NCBI GenBank assembly: GCA_963730115.1
Contig: CAVSQM010000002.1
Coordinates: forward strand, 84,845-148,844
DNA from: DASQFQ01 sp963730115
GTDB lineage: Bacteria; Actinomycetota; Thermoleophilia; Solirubrobacterales; Solirubrobacteraceae
Length of the DNA: 64,000 nucleotides
Direction of reading: 5' to 3'
Each line of letters starts with the position of its first letter. The stretch's first letter is position 1. Both the position numbers and the translations under genes were made by a program. A model generated the notes under the pieces. That model worked only from the letters and a program-made list of their open reading frames with translations. It did no database searches and was not told where the DNA came from. Shown piece after piece: positions 10,686 through 18,828 of this stretch.

Positions 10686-12119
10686 ATGCACGCACGGATC
10701 GCGGCTGTCCTCCCTCTCATGCTTCTTCTGCTGGTGCCGGCGAGCGCCTCTGCGGCGCCGCGCGTGCAGCACCTGAAGTTCAAGTACGGCCCGGTGATCA
10801 TCAAGCCGGGCCAGAACACGATCTCGCTCGACGGCGAGCGCGTGCCGAGGCCGAAGGTGCCCGGCTGGATCGTCGGCTTCCGCCCGGACCTCGAGCGCGC
10901 CAACGGCGTGATCCCGCGCGTCGACGTGCTGCACCTGCACCACGCGGTGTGGCTCATCAACGGGCGCCCGACGTTCGCGGCCGGCGAGGAGAAGACGAAC
11001 GTGCGGCTGCCGAAGGGCTTCGGCTGGCGCCACGAGCCGGATGACCCGTGGGTGCTCAACCACATGATCCACAACCTCTTGCCGAACCGGGACCGGGTGT
11101 ACATCACCTACACGCTCGACTTCATCCCCGACACGTCGCCGGCAGCGAGGAACATCCGCCGCGTCAACACGCGCTGGCTCGACGTCGAGGGCGGCAAGGC
11201 GTATCCGGTGTTCGACGTCAAGCGCGGCACGGGCGAGAAGGGGCGCTTCACCTACCCGAACGACGTCCCGGGCGCCTACGGAGCCGGCGCCCCGCGCAAC
11301 CAGACGCTGATCCAGCGCGACGGCGTGCTGGTCGGCACGGCCGGCCACCTGCACCCCGGCGGCCTCTACACCGACCTCTCGCTCACGCGCGACGGGCGCA
11401 CCGTCAACCTGTTCCGCTCGCGGGCGAAGTACTGGGAGCCCGCCGGCGCGGTGTCGTGGGACGTGGCGATGACGGCGACGCGGCCGAACTGGCGCGTGGC
11501 GGTCAAGCGCGGCGACGTGCTCAGCGTCTCCGCCACCTATGACTCCAAGCGCGCCTCGTGGTACGAGTCGATGGGGATCATGCCCGTGTCCTTCGCGCCC
11601 GGCGCGCCGGGCGGCGTCGACCCGTTCTCGGGCAAGCTCGAGCGCCGCGGCGTCCTCACCCACGGCCGCCTGCGCGAGAACCGCAACCACGGCGGCAAGC
11701 GCGGCGGGCTCAAGGACCCGCGCACGATGACGGGCGTGGCGGCGAGCGGCGACCCGCTCGCGATCACCGACTTCCTCTACGGCCAGGGCGACCTGCTGCG
11801 CGGCGGCGCCGACTCGCGCCCGCCCGAGATCGCGCCCGGGCAGAGCCTGACCTTCCTCAACCGCGACGCGGCGCGGACGATCTACCACACGATCACCGCC
11901 TGTAAGGCGCCCTGCAACCGCACCACGGGCATCGCCTATCCGCTCGCCGACGGCGCGGCCGACTTCGACTCCGGCGAGCTCGGCTTCGGCCCCGAGGGCT
12001 TCACCGCCGCGGCCAACCGCGACACGTGGTCGACGCCGACCGACCTCGGCCCGGGCACCTACACCTACTTCTGCCGCGTGCACCCGTTCATGCGCGGCGC
12101 GTTCCGCGTCAAACAGTGA
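10686..12119 (+). CDS. Secreted SURNod19/PHM-like copper protein with C-terminal cupredoxin domain
   Basis: 477 aa with a signal peptide (residues 1-23). The N-terminal two thirds carry LHLHHAVWLING and, later, GTAGHLHPGGLYTD, the His-rich motifs of the SURNod19 family and of copper type II monooxygenases (PHM/DBM). Residues about 370-477 form a cupredoxin: YHTITACKAPC upstream and F-C-R-V-H-P-F-M at the end (C463, H466, M469) fit a type 1 copper site. It is therefore a predicted extracellular copper redox enzyme; substrate unknown. The start is the ATG right before the signal peptide, 47 bp from the divergent beta-helix gene. Confidence 0.7.
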   Translation: MHARIAAVLPLMLLLLVPASASAAPRVQHLKFKYGPVIIKPGQNTISLDGERVPRPKVPGWIVGFRPDLERANGVIPRVDVLHLHHAVWLINGRPTFAAGEEKTNVRLPKGFGWRHEPDDPWVLNHMIHNLLPNRDRVYITYTLDFIPDTSPAARNIRRVNTRWLDVEGGKAYPVFDVKRGTGEKGRFTYPNDVPGAYGAGAPRNQTLIQRDGVLVGTAGHLHPGGLYTDLSLTRDGRTVNLFRSRAKYWEPAGAVSWDVAMTATRPNWRVAVKRGDVLSVSATYDSKRASWYESMGIMPVSFAPGAPGGVDPFSGKLERRGVLTHGRLRENRNHGGKRGGLKDPRTMTGVAASGDPLAITDFLYGQGDLLRGGADSRPPEIAPGQSLTFLNRDAARTIYHTITACKAPCNRTTGIAYPLADGAADFDSGELGFGPEGFTAAANRDTWSTPTDLGPGTYTYFCRVHPFMRGAFRVKQ

Positions 12120-12151
12120 TTCGCAGGGAGGGGGTCGGGTAGGCCATTCGT

Positions 12152-13201
12152 ATGGCCGAAACCCTCTCCCCGACCCGCCTTCGCCGGCTCGCCGAGATCC
12201 AGCCCGAGGAGGGCCGCGTCCTCAGCGTCTACATGGACCTCGACCCGGCCGAGTTCGGTACTCCCTCCGCCCGCGCGACGCAGATCACCTCGCTGATCAC
12301 CGACGCGCGCCACCACGTCGAGGCGCTCGGCGACCTCAGCCACGACGAGCGCAAGGCGCTCCGGGCCGACGTCGAGACCGTCCGCGAGACCCTCTCCCAG
12401 CCCGGCATCGCCGAGGACGGCACGCGCGGCGTCGCCGTCTTCGCCTGCAGCCTCGCCGGGCTGCTCGAGACGGTGCGCGCGCCGCACCCGCTGCCCGCGA
12501 AGGTCGTCGTCGACCGGACACCGTACGTGGAGCCACTGCTGCTGACCCAGGGCGGCGAGCGCTGGTGCGTGCTGCTGGCCAACCGCCGCAACGCGCGGCT
12601 GTTCATCGGCGCGCCCGACGCGCTGGAGGAGACCGACCGCGTGGAGGACAACGTCCACTCCCAGCACCGCCAGGGCGGCTGGTCGTACCCGCGCTACGAG
12701 CGCTCGGTCGAGGAGGACGTGCGCGACCACCTCGCCCGCGTCGCGCAGGTCACGTTCGACAACCTGCAGGAGCGCCGCTTCGAGCGCCTGCTGATCGGCG
12801 CGCCGCAGGAGACGGTCGGCGACCTCGAGCGCCACCTCCACCCGTACCTGAAGGAGCGCCTCGCGGGCCAGATCCGGCTCGACGTCGAGAACGCCTCGCC
12901 CGACGAGGTCCGCCGCGCCACGGCGGAGAAGGTGGCCGAGCTCGAGGCCGGGCGCGAGGAGGAGGCGCTCGAGCGCATGCGCCAGGGCATCGGCGCCGGC
13001 GGCCGCGCCGCCGCCGGGCTCGACGAGGTGATGGGCGTGCTCGAGGAGGGGCGTGTCGAGACGCTGCTGCTCGCCCCCGGCGTCGAGGCCGGCGGAGCGA
13101 TCGAGAAGGCGCTCGAGTCGGGCGCGGCGGTCATGGTCTTCCGCCACCACGGAGAGCACCTCGGCCCTCACGGCGGCATCGCCGCGCTGCTGCGCTATTG
13201 A
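12152..13201 (+). CDS. baeRF-type (eRF1/Vms1-like) peptide chain release domain protein
   Basis: 349 aa. The middle of the protein (about residues 165-195, HSQHRQGGWSYPRYER then EEDVRDH) matches the bacterial eRF1-like (baeRF) family, where this loop replaces the GGQ loop of class I release factors and resembles Vms1/ANKZF1. Before it is an Rossmann-like domain, and after it a pelota-like segment with RFERLLIGAP. The family is proposed to release peptidyl-tRNA from stalled ribosomes; a role here is inferred from the fold. ATG at 12152. It stands 8 bp ahead of pncA. Confidence 0.7.
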   Translation: MAETLSPTRLRRLAEIQPEEGRVLSVYMDLDPAEFGTPSARATQITSLITDARHHVEALGDLSHDERKALRADVETVRETLSQPGIAEDGTRGVAVFACSLAGLLETVRAPHPLPAKVVVDRTPYVEPLLLTQGGERWCVLLANRRNARLFIGAPDALEETDRVEDNVHSQHRQGGWSYPRYERSVEEDVRDHLARVAQVTFDNLQERRFERLLIGAPQETVGDLERHLHPYLKERLAGQIRLDVENASPDEVRRATAEKVAELEAGREEEALERMRQGIGAGGRAAAGLDEVMGVLEEGRVETLLLAPGVEAGGAIEKALESGAAVMVFRHHGEHLGPHGGIAALLRY

Positions 13202-13208
13202 TGCGCAG

Positions 13209-13751
13209 ATGGCCGCCGCGCTGATCATCGTCGACTACCAGCACGACTTCGCCCACCCCGACGGCGCCCTGTCCGTGCCGGCGGGCGAGGAGGTGGCGGA
13301 GCACATCAACGCGCTCGCGGCCTCGGGCGACTACGAGCTCGTCGTCGCGACGCGCGACTGGCATCCGCCCGACCACGGCTCCTTCACCGACCAGGGCGGG
13401 ATCTGGCCGATGCACTGCGTCCAGGGCACCGACGGCGCTGAGCTGCACCCGGCGCTCGACACCGAGCCGCTCCACGCGATCGTCGACAAGGGCCAGGACC
13501 CGGGCACCGAGGGCTACTCGGCGTTCGACGCGACGTCGCTCGCCGAGACGTTGCGCGCCCGCGGCGTGGACACTGTGACCGTGGTCGGCCTGGCGACGGA
13601 CTACTGCGTCAAGAACACCGCGCTCGACGCCCTCCGCGAGGGCTTCGCGGTGACGGTCGACAGCGCGGGCGTCCGCGGCGTCGACGTCCAGCCGGGCGAC
13701 TCGCAGCGCGCCCTCGACGAGCTGGCGGCGGCGGGTGCGACCGTGGCGTAG
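13209..13751 (+). CDS. pncA: Nicotinamidase
   Basis: 180 aa of the cysteine-hydrolase (isochorismatase-like) fold. The catalytic triad can be placed: D9 (IIVDYQHDF), K94 (VDKGQDPGTEG) and C133 (GLATDYCVKNT). The metal-binding segment is TRDWHPPDHGSF, and WPMHCVQGT is the nicotinamidase signature. It converts nicotinamide to nicotinate, feeding the Preiss-Handler NAD route; the nicotinate phosphoribosyltransferase for the next step is convergent 0.6 kb away. The ATG at 13209 begins directly with the core strand. Confidence 0.93.
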   Translation: MAAALIIVDYQHDFAHPDGALSVPAGEEVAEHINALAASGDYELVVATRDWHPPDHGSFTDQGGIWPMHCVQGTDGAELHPALDTEPLHAIVDKGQDPGTEGYSAFDATSLAETLRARGVDTVTVVGLATDYCVKNTALDALREGFAVTVDSAGVRGVDVQPGDSQRALDELAAAGATVA

Positions 13752-14379
13752 GCCAGCCGGGAAGGACGACCCGCGCGAGCGGCTGCTCGAGCGGTTGCGG
13801 CCGTACGTCTCCGACGAGCGCGTGCTGGCCGCGCTGCGGGCGGTCCCGCGCGACCGCTTCGTGCCCGACGACCTGGCCGAGGAGGCGTGGGACAACGTCG
13901 CGCTGCCGATCGGCGCGGGCCAGACGATCTCGCAGCCGCTCGTCGTGGCGCGCATGTGCGAGCTGCTGGCGCTCGGCGGCGGCGAGCGGGTGCTCGACGT
14001 CGGCACCGGCTCGGGCTACCACGCCGCGGTGCTGGCGCAGCTCGCCGACCACGTGTGGAGCATCGAGCGCCACGCGGAGCTGTCGGCGGAGGCGGGCGAG
14101 AACCTGGCCGCGGCGGGGATCGAGAACGTGACGCTCGTGGTCGGCGACGGCGCCGCCGGCTATCCCGAGCGCGCCCCTTACGACGCCGTCAACGTCGCGG
14201 CGGCGATGGGCGTCGTGCCGCGCGCGCTCACCGACGAGCTCGCCGACGGCGGGCGGCTCGTCGGCCCGGTCAACACCAGCGACCAGCGCCTCATCCTCCT
14301 CCGCCGTGGCGCCCACGGCCTCGAGCGCTCCGAGCACGAGCGAGTGAGATTCGTGCCGCTGATCAGCGCACAGGGCTGA
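13735..14379 (+). CDS. pcm: Protein-L-isoaspartate O-methyltransferase
   Basis: 214 aa. The SAM-binding motif is VLDVGTGSGYHAAVLAQLA, preceded by the PCMT-specific PRDRFVP and the conserved QTISQPLVVARM. It methylates isoaspartyl residues in damaged proteins so that they can be repaired. The GTG at 13735 overlaps the end of pncA by 17 bases in another frame, giving an N-terminus (RPWRRPAGK) with a short basic tail; a start a few codons later cannot be excluded. Its 3' end overlaps the convergent nicotinate phosphoribosyltransferase by 17 bp. Confidence 0.9.
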   Translation: MRPWRRPAGKDDPRERLLERLRPYVSDERVLAALRAVPRDRFVPDDLAEEAWDNVALPIGAGQTISQPLVVARMCELLALGGGERVLDVGTGSGYHAAVLAQLADHVWSIERHAELSAEAGENLAAAGIENVTLVVGDGAAGYPERAPYDAVNVAAAMGVVPRALTDELADGGRLVGPVNTSDQRLILLRRGAHGLERSEHERVRFVPLISAQG

Positions 14380-15458
14380 GGCGGGCGTTCGGGCGGTACT
14401 CGCGGCCGACCTTCGCGCACGGGCGGCCGTCGACCAGCACGACGTCGGCGGTGAAGTCGTTGGAGCCGCGGATCAGGGCCGAGCCGACGCCGTAGGCGTC
14501 GACCGGGACGCGCGCGGCCTCGAAGGCGCGGATGCGGTCGGCGTTGAAGCCGCCCGAGGCGACGATCCGCACGCCGGTGTGGCCGGCCTGGTCGAGCGCG
14601 TCGCGCACGAGGTGGACGAGCTCGGCGTCGACGCCCTTGGCCGCGGTCGGGCCGTGGCGCCGCTGCAGCTCGAGGTCGGCCAGCGAGTCGGAGGTGTCGA
14701 GGCGCACGCCCCACAGGTCGGGGCCGAGCGCCTCCGCGACCTCGAGCGTCGTCTTCACCGAGTCGTTCTCGAAGTCGACGAGCACCGTGACCTGCATCTG
14801 GTGGCCGAAGTGGCGCGTGAACGCGCGCGCCGCCGCCACGGTGTCGCCGTTGAAGGCCGCGATCAGCGCGTGCGGGACGGTGCCGACGCCGCGGCCGCCC
14901 CACCACGACGCCTGCGCGTCGGTCGAGACGCCGATCGCGCCCGCCACGTGCGCCGCCCAGCCGTCGCCGGTCTGCACGAGCCAGTGGTCGTGGCGGGCCG
15001 GGAAGTACAGGATCGGCTTGCCGGCCGCCGCGTCGACGACCTCGCGGACGTTGCGCATGACCAGGGTGCGGCGCGCCATGCAGCCGAGATAGACGGTCTC
15101 GAGGTGGGCGAACAGCGAGTAGTCGCCCTCGATCGTCATCACCGTCTCCCACGGCGCGATCTCGTCGCCCTCGTGCAGCGCGTTGACCTCGATGCCCGTC
15201 CCAGCCGTCCGCCCACGAGCCGTCGGGGCGGCGGTGGCCGGCGCACTGGTGCAGCACGGCGACCGCCTCGTCGATCCCGCCCAGGATCGACTCCTTGCGC
15301 TGGAAGACCTGCATCAGCACCCGCGGCCGGCGCTGCTCGAGCTCGAGCGTCGCCTTCGCGTAGTTGAAGTAGACGTCGGAGTAGTAACCCTCGCGGATCT
15401 TCTCCACGGGGAGGCGGAAGACCTCTGGCGCGAGGCGCTCGCGTTCGGTGACGCCCAT
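14363..15458 (-). CDS. Nicotinate phosphoribosyltransferase (frameshifted as read)
   Basis: The first 90 codons from ATG 15458 give the NAPRTase N-terminus (KIREGYYSDVYFNYAK, then VFQRKESILGGIDEAVAVL). The frame is then lost and resumes one base over as NALHEGDEIAPWETVMTIEG and continues to 14363 with GKPILYFPARHDH, STDAQASWWGGRG, DFENDSVKTTLE and IVASGGFNADRI. The whole span is 3n+1, so one extra base near 15191-15195 (a GATGC on the plus strand) restores an enzyme of about 364 aa. It makes nicotinate mononucleotide from nicotinate and PRPP and pairs functionally with the neighbouring pncA. Most likely an intact gene with a consensus error. Confidence 0.85.
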
Positions 15459-15497
15459 CGCCGGAGTTAATCACCGTTCGTGCTAGACAACGCGGCC

Positions 15498-16238
15498 ATG
15501 TCTGAACGCTCCGCCATCGTGACCGGGGCGGCCGGAGGGATCGGCCGCGCCATCGCCGAACGACTCGTCGCCGACGGCTACGGCGTCCTCGCGGTCGACC
15601 TCAAGCCCGCCGACGACGGTCCCGGCGTGCCGTACGCCGCCGACCTGACCACCCGCGAGGGCAACCGCGGGGCGGTCGACGCCGCGCTCGAGGCGTTCGG
15701 CCGGCTCGACGCCGTGATCCCCAACGCCGGCTTCCAGCACGTGGCGCCGATCGGCGAGTTCCCCGAGGACCGCTGGGACGGCCTGATCGCGCTGCTGCTC
15801 ACGAGCCCCTTCCTGCTCGCCCGCTACGCCTGGGAGCACCTGGCGAAGAGCGGCGACGGGCGCTACGTGGCGATCGCCTCCGCGCACGCGCTCGCCGCCT
15901 CGCCCTACAAGGCGGGCTACGTGAGCGCCAAGCACGGCGTGCTCGGCCTCGTGCGCACGCTCGCGCTCGAGGGCGCCGAGCAGGGCATCCTCGCCACCGC
16001 GGTCTGCCCCGGCTTCGTGCGCACGCCGCTGGTCGAGGGTCAGCTCGCCGACCAGGCCAAGCGCCACGGCGTCTCCGAGGAGACGGTGCTCGAGGACGTC
16101 ATCCTCGCGCCGCACGCCGTCAAGCGGCTGATCGAGCCCGAGGAGGTGGCCGAGGTGGTCGCGTTCCTGCTCGGCCCCGGCGGCCGGCCGTTCACCGGCG
16201 CCCCCGTGACGATGGACATGGGCTGGACCGCGAGGTGA
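15498..16238 (+). CDS. 3-hydroxybutyrate dehydrogenase (SDR)
   Basis: 246 aa classical short-chain dehydrogenase: cofactor loop TGAAGGIGRAIAE, NAG motif VIPNAGFQHV, catalytic S (YVAIASAHALAA) and Y-x3-K (YVSAKHG). The tail with A-V-C-P-G-F-V-R-T-P-L-V, then KRLIEPEEVAEVVAFL and an ending of MDMGWTAR, is characteristic of D-3-hydroxybutyrate dehydrogenases, which link acetoacetate to the hydroxybutyrate pool. ATG at 15498 is preferred over a GTG 18 bases upstream. The stop overlaps the uppP start (GTGA). Confidence 0.85.
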   Translation: MSERSAIVTGAAGGIGRAIAERLVADGYGVLAVDLKPADDGPGVPYAADLTTREGNRGAVDAALEAFGRLDAVIPNAGFQHVAPIGEFPEDRWDGLIALLLTSPFLLARYAWEHLAKSGDGRYVAIASAHALAASPYKAGYVSAKHGVLGLVRTLALEGAEQGILATAVCPGFVRTPLVEGQLADQAKRHGVSEETVLEDVILAPHAVKRLIEPEEVAEVVAFLLGPGGRPFTGAPVTMDMGWTAR

Positions 16239-17050
16239 GCGCGCTCGAGGCGATCGTCCTCGGGATCGTGCAGGGCCTCACCGAGTTCCTCCCGGTCTCG
16301 AGCACGGCGCACCTCCGCATCGTCCCCGCCTTCGCGGGCTGGGAGGACCCGGGCGCCGCCTTCACGGCGGTGACGCAGCTCGGGACGATGGCGGCGGTCC
16401 TCCTCTACTTCCGCCACGACCTGTGGCGGATCACGGTCGGCTTCCTGGCGGGGTTGCGCGACCGCGAGGCGCGCCGCACGCAGGACTTCCGCATGGGGCT
16501 CTACATCATCCTCGGCACGATCCCGATCGGGATCTTCGGCTTCGTCTTCTCCGACCAGATCGAGAACGGCGCCCGCAACCTGACGCTGATCGGCTGCACG
16601 CTGATCACGCTCGGCCTGCTGCTGGCGATGGCGGAGAAGGTCGCGTCGCACACGCGCACGCTCGACACACTGAACCTGCGCGACGGCATCATCATCGGGT
16701 TCGCCCAGGCCTGCGCGCTCGTGCCCGGCGTGTCGCGCTCGGGCGCGACGCTGACCGCCGGCCTCTTCCTCGGCCTCGAGCGCACCGCCGCCGCCCGCTA
16801 CTCGTTCCTGCTCTCGGTCCCCGCCGTCGTGCTCTCCGGCCTGTTCGAGCTGCGCGACATCGGCAGCGGCGAGCACGCCGCCGCGGTCCCCACCGCGATC
16901 GCGACGCTGTGCGCGTTCGTGGTCGGCTACGCGTCGATCGCCTTCCTGCTGCGCTGGCTCGGCAACCACTCGACGGCGATCTTCGTCGTCTACCGCGTCG
17001 GGCTCGGCGCGCTCGTGCTGATCCTCGTCGCGACCGGGACGATCAGCTAG
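16235..17050 (+). CDS. uppP: Undecaprenyl-diphosphatase
   Basis: 271 aa integral membrane protein of the BacA/UppP family, recycling undecaprenyl pyrophosphate to the monophosphate carrier used for peptidoglycan and other envelope polymers. Both family signatures are present: GLTEFLPVSSTAHL near the N-terminus and PGVSRSGAT in the middle, within seven to eight membrane helices. GTG start overlapping the upstream dehydrogenase. The family is also linked with bacitracin tolerance. Confidence 0.95.
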   Translation: MSALEAIVLGIVQGLTEFLPVSSTAHLRIVPAFAGWEDPGAAFTAVTQLGTMAAVLLYFRHDLWRITVGFLAGLRDREARRTQDFRMGLYIILGTIPIGIFGFVFSDQIENGARNLTLIGCTLITLGLLLAMAEKVASHTRTLDTLNLRDGIIIGFAQACALVPGVSRSGATLTAGLFLGLERTAAARYSFLLSVPAVVLSGLFELRDIGSGEHAAAVPTAIATLCAFVVGYASIAFLLRWLGNHSTAIFVVYRVGLGALVLILVATGTIS

Positions 17051-17624
17051 CCGGCAGCGCGCGGTCGAGCTGCGCGTCGAGCGCCGCGACCGCATCCTCG
17101 GGCGTGAACGCGCCGCCGCCGAACAGCAGCGGCTCGGAGAGGCCGCCGACGACGGCCACCGCCAGCCGCGCCTCGCGCTCGGCGTGACGCGCGCCGCCCA
17201 GCTCGAAGAGCGCGGTGATCGCCTCGTGCAGCTCGGCCAGGTCGTCGCGCAGCTCGGCGGCGAGCGCGGGCGCGTGCAGCGCGCGGGCCGCGAACGCCAT
17301 GCTGATCCGCACCGCCGCCGCGCGGCGGGCGTCGAGCGGGAGCAGCTCCAGCAGCACCTCGCGCAGCGCCTCCTTCGGCGTCGCGGCCGCGTCGGCGCGC
17401 TCCTCCGCGCGCGCCCCGAGGTCCTCGCCGACGCGGCGGTAGGCGTGGCGCAGCATCGCGTCCTTGGTCGGGAAGTAGTGCTGGACCGTCCCGATGGCCA
17501 CGCCGGCGCGCGCCGCGATGGCGCGGATGCTCGCCGCCTCGAGCCCGCCCTCCGCGACCACCTCGAGCAGCACCGCGCTGAGCCGGTCGCGGCGCACGTC
17601 GTGGTCGACCGCGGCCGGTGTCAT
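17043..17624 (-). CDS. TetR/AcrR-family transcriptional regulator
   Basis: 193 aa. N-terminal helix-turn-helix is SIRAIAARAGVAIGTVQHYF (residues about 32-51), followed by TKDAMLRHAY, the standard TetR N-domain; the rest is an all-helical ligand domain without a recognised specificity. Convergent with uppP (8-bp overlap) and divergent from a small membrane-protein gene only 24 bp away. An inverted repeat covers its own start codon, so it probably represses itself and the divergent gene. Confidence 0.88.
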   Translation of the reverse strand: MTPAAVDHDVRRDRLSAVLLEVVAEGGLEAASIRAIAARAGVAIGTVQHYFPTKDAMLRHAYRRVGEDLGARAEERADAAATPKEALREVLLELLPLDARRAAAVRISMAFAARALHAPALAAELRDDLAELHEAITALFELGGARHAEREARLAVAVVGGLSEPLLFGGGAFTPEDAVAALDAQLDRALPAS

Positions 17625-17642
17625 ACAGTCGTATGGTACTGT
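17622..17642. promoter_or_regulatory. Candidate TetR operator
   Basis: Two overlapping inverted repeats in the gap between the tetR start and the divergent gene: CATAC-N4-GTATG at 17622-17635 and ACAGT-N8-ACTGT at 17625-17642. The left half covers the tetR ATG on the opposite strand. Position and symmetry fit an operator bound by the adjacent TetR protein. Inferred; no footprint. Confidence 0.55.
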
Positions 17643-17648
17643 CCGAGC

Positions 17649-18029
17649 ATGACGTCACCGGCGCCGGCCGAGTCCCGCAGCGCGCGCTTTGCGCGCCGCC
17701 ACCCGCGGCTCTACGCGCTCCGGCACGTCGCGAAGGGCACCGGGAAGGCAGCCGCCGCGCTGATCGGCCTCGCCCTGCTGATCAACCTGCTCCCCGCTAT
17801 CCCGTGGCCCGACATCCCGCTCCCCTCGATCGACCTGCCGGAGATCCCGTGGCCGGACATCCCGCTGCCGTCGATCGACCTGCCGGAGCTGCCCGGCTGG
17901 GTGCGGGCGATCCTCGAGGCGAAGAAGTACTGGCTCCCGATCCTGATCGGGATCGTGCTCACGGTGCGCGAGCTCCGCCGCCGCCGCGGATCTCCGGCCT
18001 CCCCGGTGAGATCTACGCCGGCAGCGTGA
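17649..18029 (+). CDS. Small two-helix membrane protein with a proline-rich tandem repeat
   Basis: 126 aa. A basic N-terminus leads to a membrane helix (AAAALIGLALLINLLP), then two exact copies of IPWPDIPLPSIDLPE, encoded by two adjacent 45-bp units (17799-17843 and 17844-17888), then a second helix (YWLPILIGIVLTV) and an Arg-rich tail. No known family recognised. The ATG is 7 bp beyond the inverted-repeat operator, so it is probably controlled by the divergent TetR. Its last 17 bases overlap the convergent kinase gene. Confidence 0.65.
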   Translation: MTSPAPAESRSARFARRHPRLYALRHVAKGTGKAAAALIGLALLINLLPAIPWPDIPLPSIDLPEIPWPDIPLPSIDLPELPGWVRAILEAKKYWLPILIGIVLTVRELRRRRGSPASPVRSTPAA

Positions 18030-18741
18030 ACGAGAAGCGGTTGCCGCCGGCCTCGCCCGGCGCGACCCCGATCTCGCCGCCGTGGCGCTCGACGATCTCC
18101 CTGCAGATCGCGAGCCCGAGCCCGCTCCCGCGCGCGCGCCGCTCGTTGCGGCCGCGCCGGTGCGGCTCGAAGATGCGCCCGCGGTCCGCGGGCGGGATGG
18201 TCTTGCCCGCGCTCTCGATTCCGAACCGCCATGCCTCGGGCTCGCGGTCCGCGCCGACGCGCACGGTCGCCGAGTGGCGCGGCCCGTACTTGAGCGCGTT
18301 GACGAGCAGGTTCATGAACACCGCGGAGATCAGCGGCGGCTCGGCCATGACGGCGGGGAGCGGCGCGACGTGAACCAGCGCTCGGCGCGCCAGGATCTCG
18401 GGCCGCAGCAGACCGAGGCAGTCGGCGACGACGCCGCCGAGCTCGACCGGGCGCGGCTTCAGCCGGCGGTCGTGGAAGGCGGCGTGGTGGAGCAGGCTCT
18501 CGACGAGCAGGCGCGACTGCATGCAGCCACGGCGCAGCAGGTCGAGCTCGCGCACCGAATCTGCATGGCGCCCGTCTTGGTCGAGGCGCTCGCAGACGGT
18601 CGCCGCGTAGGCATCCATCATCACGACCGGCGTCAGCAGCTCGTGCGCAGCGAGGGCGGCAAACTGCTCCACCTCCGCTTTCTCACGCTCCAGCTCCGAG
18701 ATCCGTTCGCGAAGCCGGGTGATCTCCCCGTGCGATTCCAT
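18013..18741 (-). CDS. Soluble histidine-kinase-like protein with atypical ATP site
   Basis: 242 aa. A short coiled coil (ITRLRERISELEREKAEVEQF) leads into an H-box FAALAAHELLTPV with H33, an N-box (NLLVNALKYG), and a G2-like GSGLGLAICREIVERHGG. The G1 box normally reading D-x-G-x-G is here F-G-I-E-S-A-G-K-T, lacking the Asp that contacts adenine, so ATP binding may be weak or altered. There is no membrane segment or sensory domain. No response regulator lies nearby, so it is an orphan. ATG at 18741. Confidence 0.75.
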   Translation of the reverse strand: MESHGEITRLRERISELEREKAEVEQFAALAAHELLTPVVMMDAYAATVCERLDQDGRHADSVRELDLLRRGCMQSRLLVESLLHHAAFHDRRLKPRPVELGGVVADCLGLLRPEILARRALVHVAPLPAVMAEPPLISAVFMNLLVNALKYGPRHSATVRVGADREPEAWRFGIESAGKTIPPADRGRIFEPHRRGRNERRARGSGLGLAICREIVERHGGEIGVAPGEAGGNRFSFTLPA

Positions 18742-18779
18742 TCCGATTACTCAACGCTCCTGAACGACGAACGTACCGC

Positions 18780-18795
18780 GTGTTGACACCAACAC
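18780..18795. promoter_or_regulatory. Perfect inverted repeat upstream of the kinase
   Basis: GTGTTG-ACAC-CAACAC, a 16-bp dyad with 6-bp arms, lies 39 bp upstream of the kinase start in the 83-bp gap. It could be an operator for a dimeric regulator of the kinase gene. Inferred from symmetry and position only. Confidence 0.4.
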
Positions 18796-18801
18796 AGCTA
18801 T

Positions 18802-18828
18802 GTAGTCATTTGAGTGACCCTTGACTAC
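18802..18828 (-). terminator. Hairpin at the end of the DUF4082 gene
   Basis: GTAGTCA at 18802-18808 pairs with TGACTAC at 18822-18828, with an inner GTCA/TGAC pair inside the loop. The right arm overlaps the DUF4082 stop codon, as expected for a tight leftward terminator. No T-run is visible. Confidence 0.4.

Noticed and set aside
9058..10776. 572-codon open frame opposite the beta-helix protein
   Set aside because: Val/Arg/Ala-rich shadow; the opposite strand has signal peptide and beta-helix pattern.
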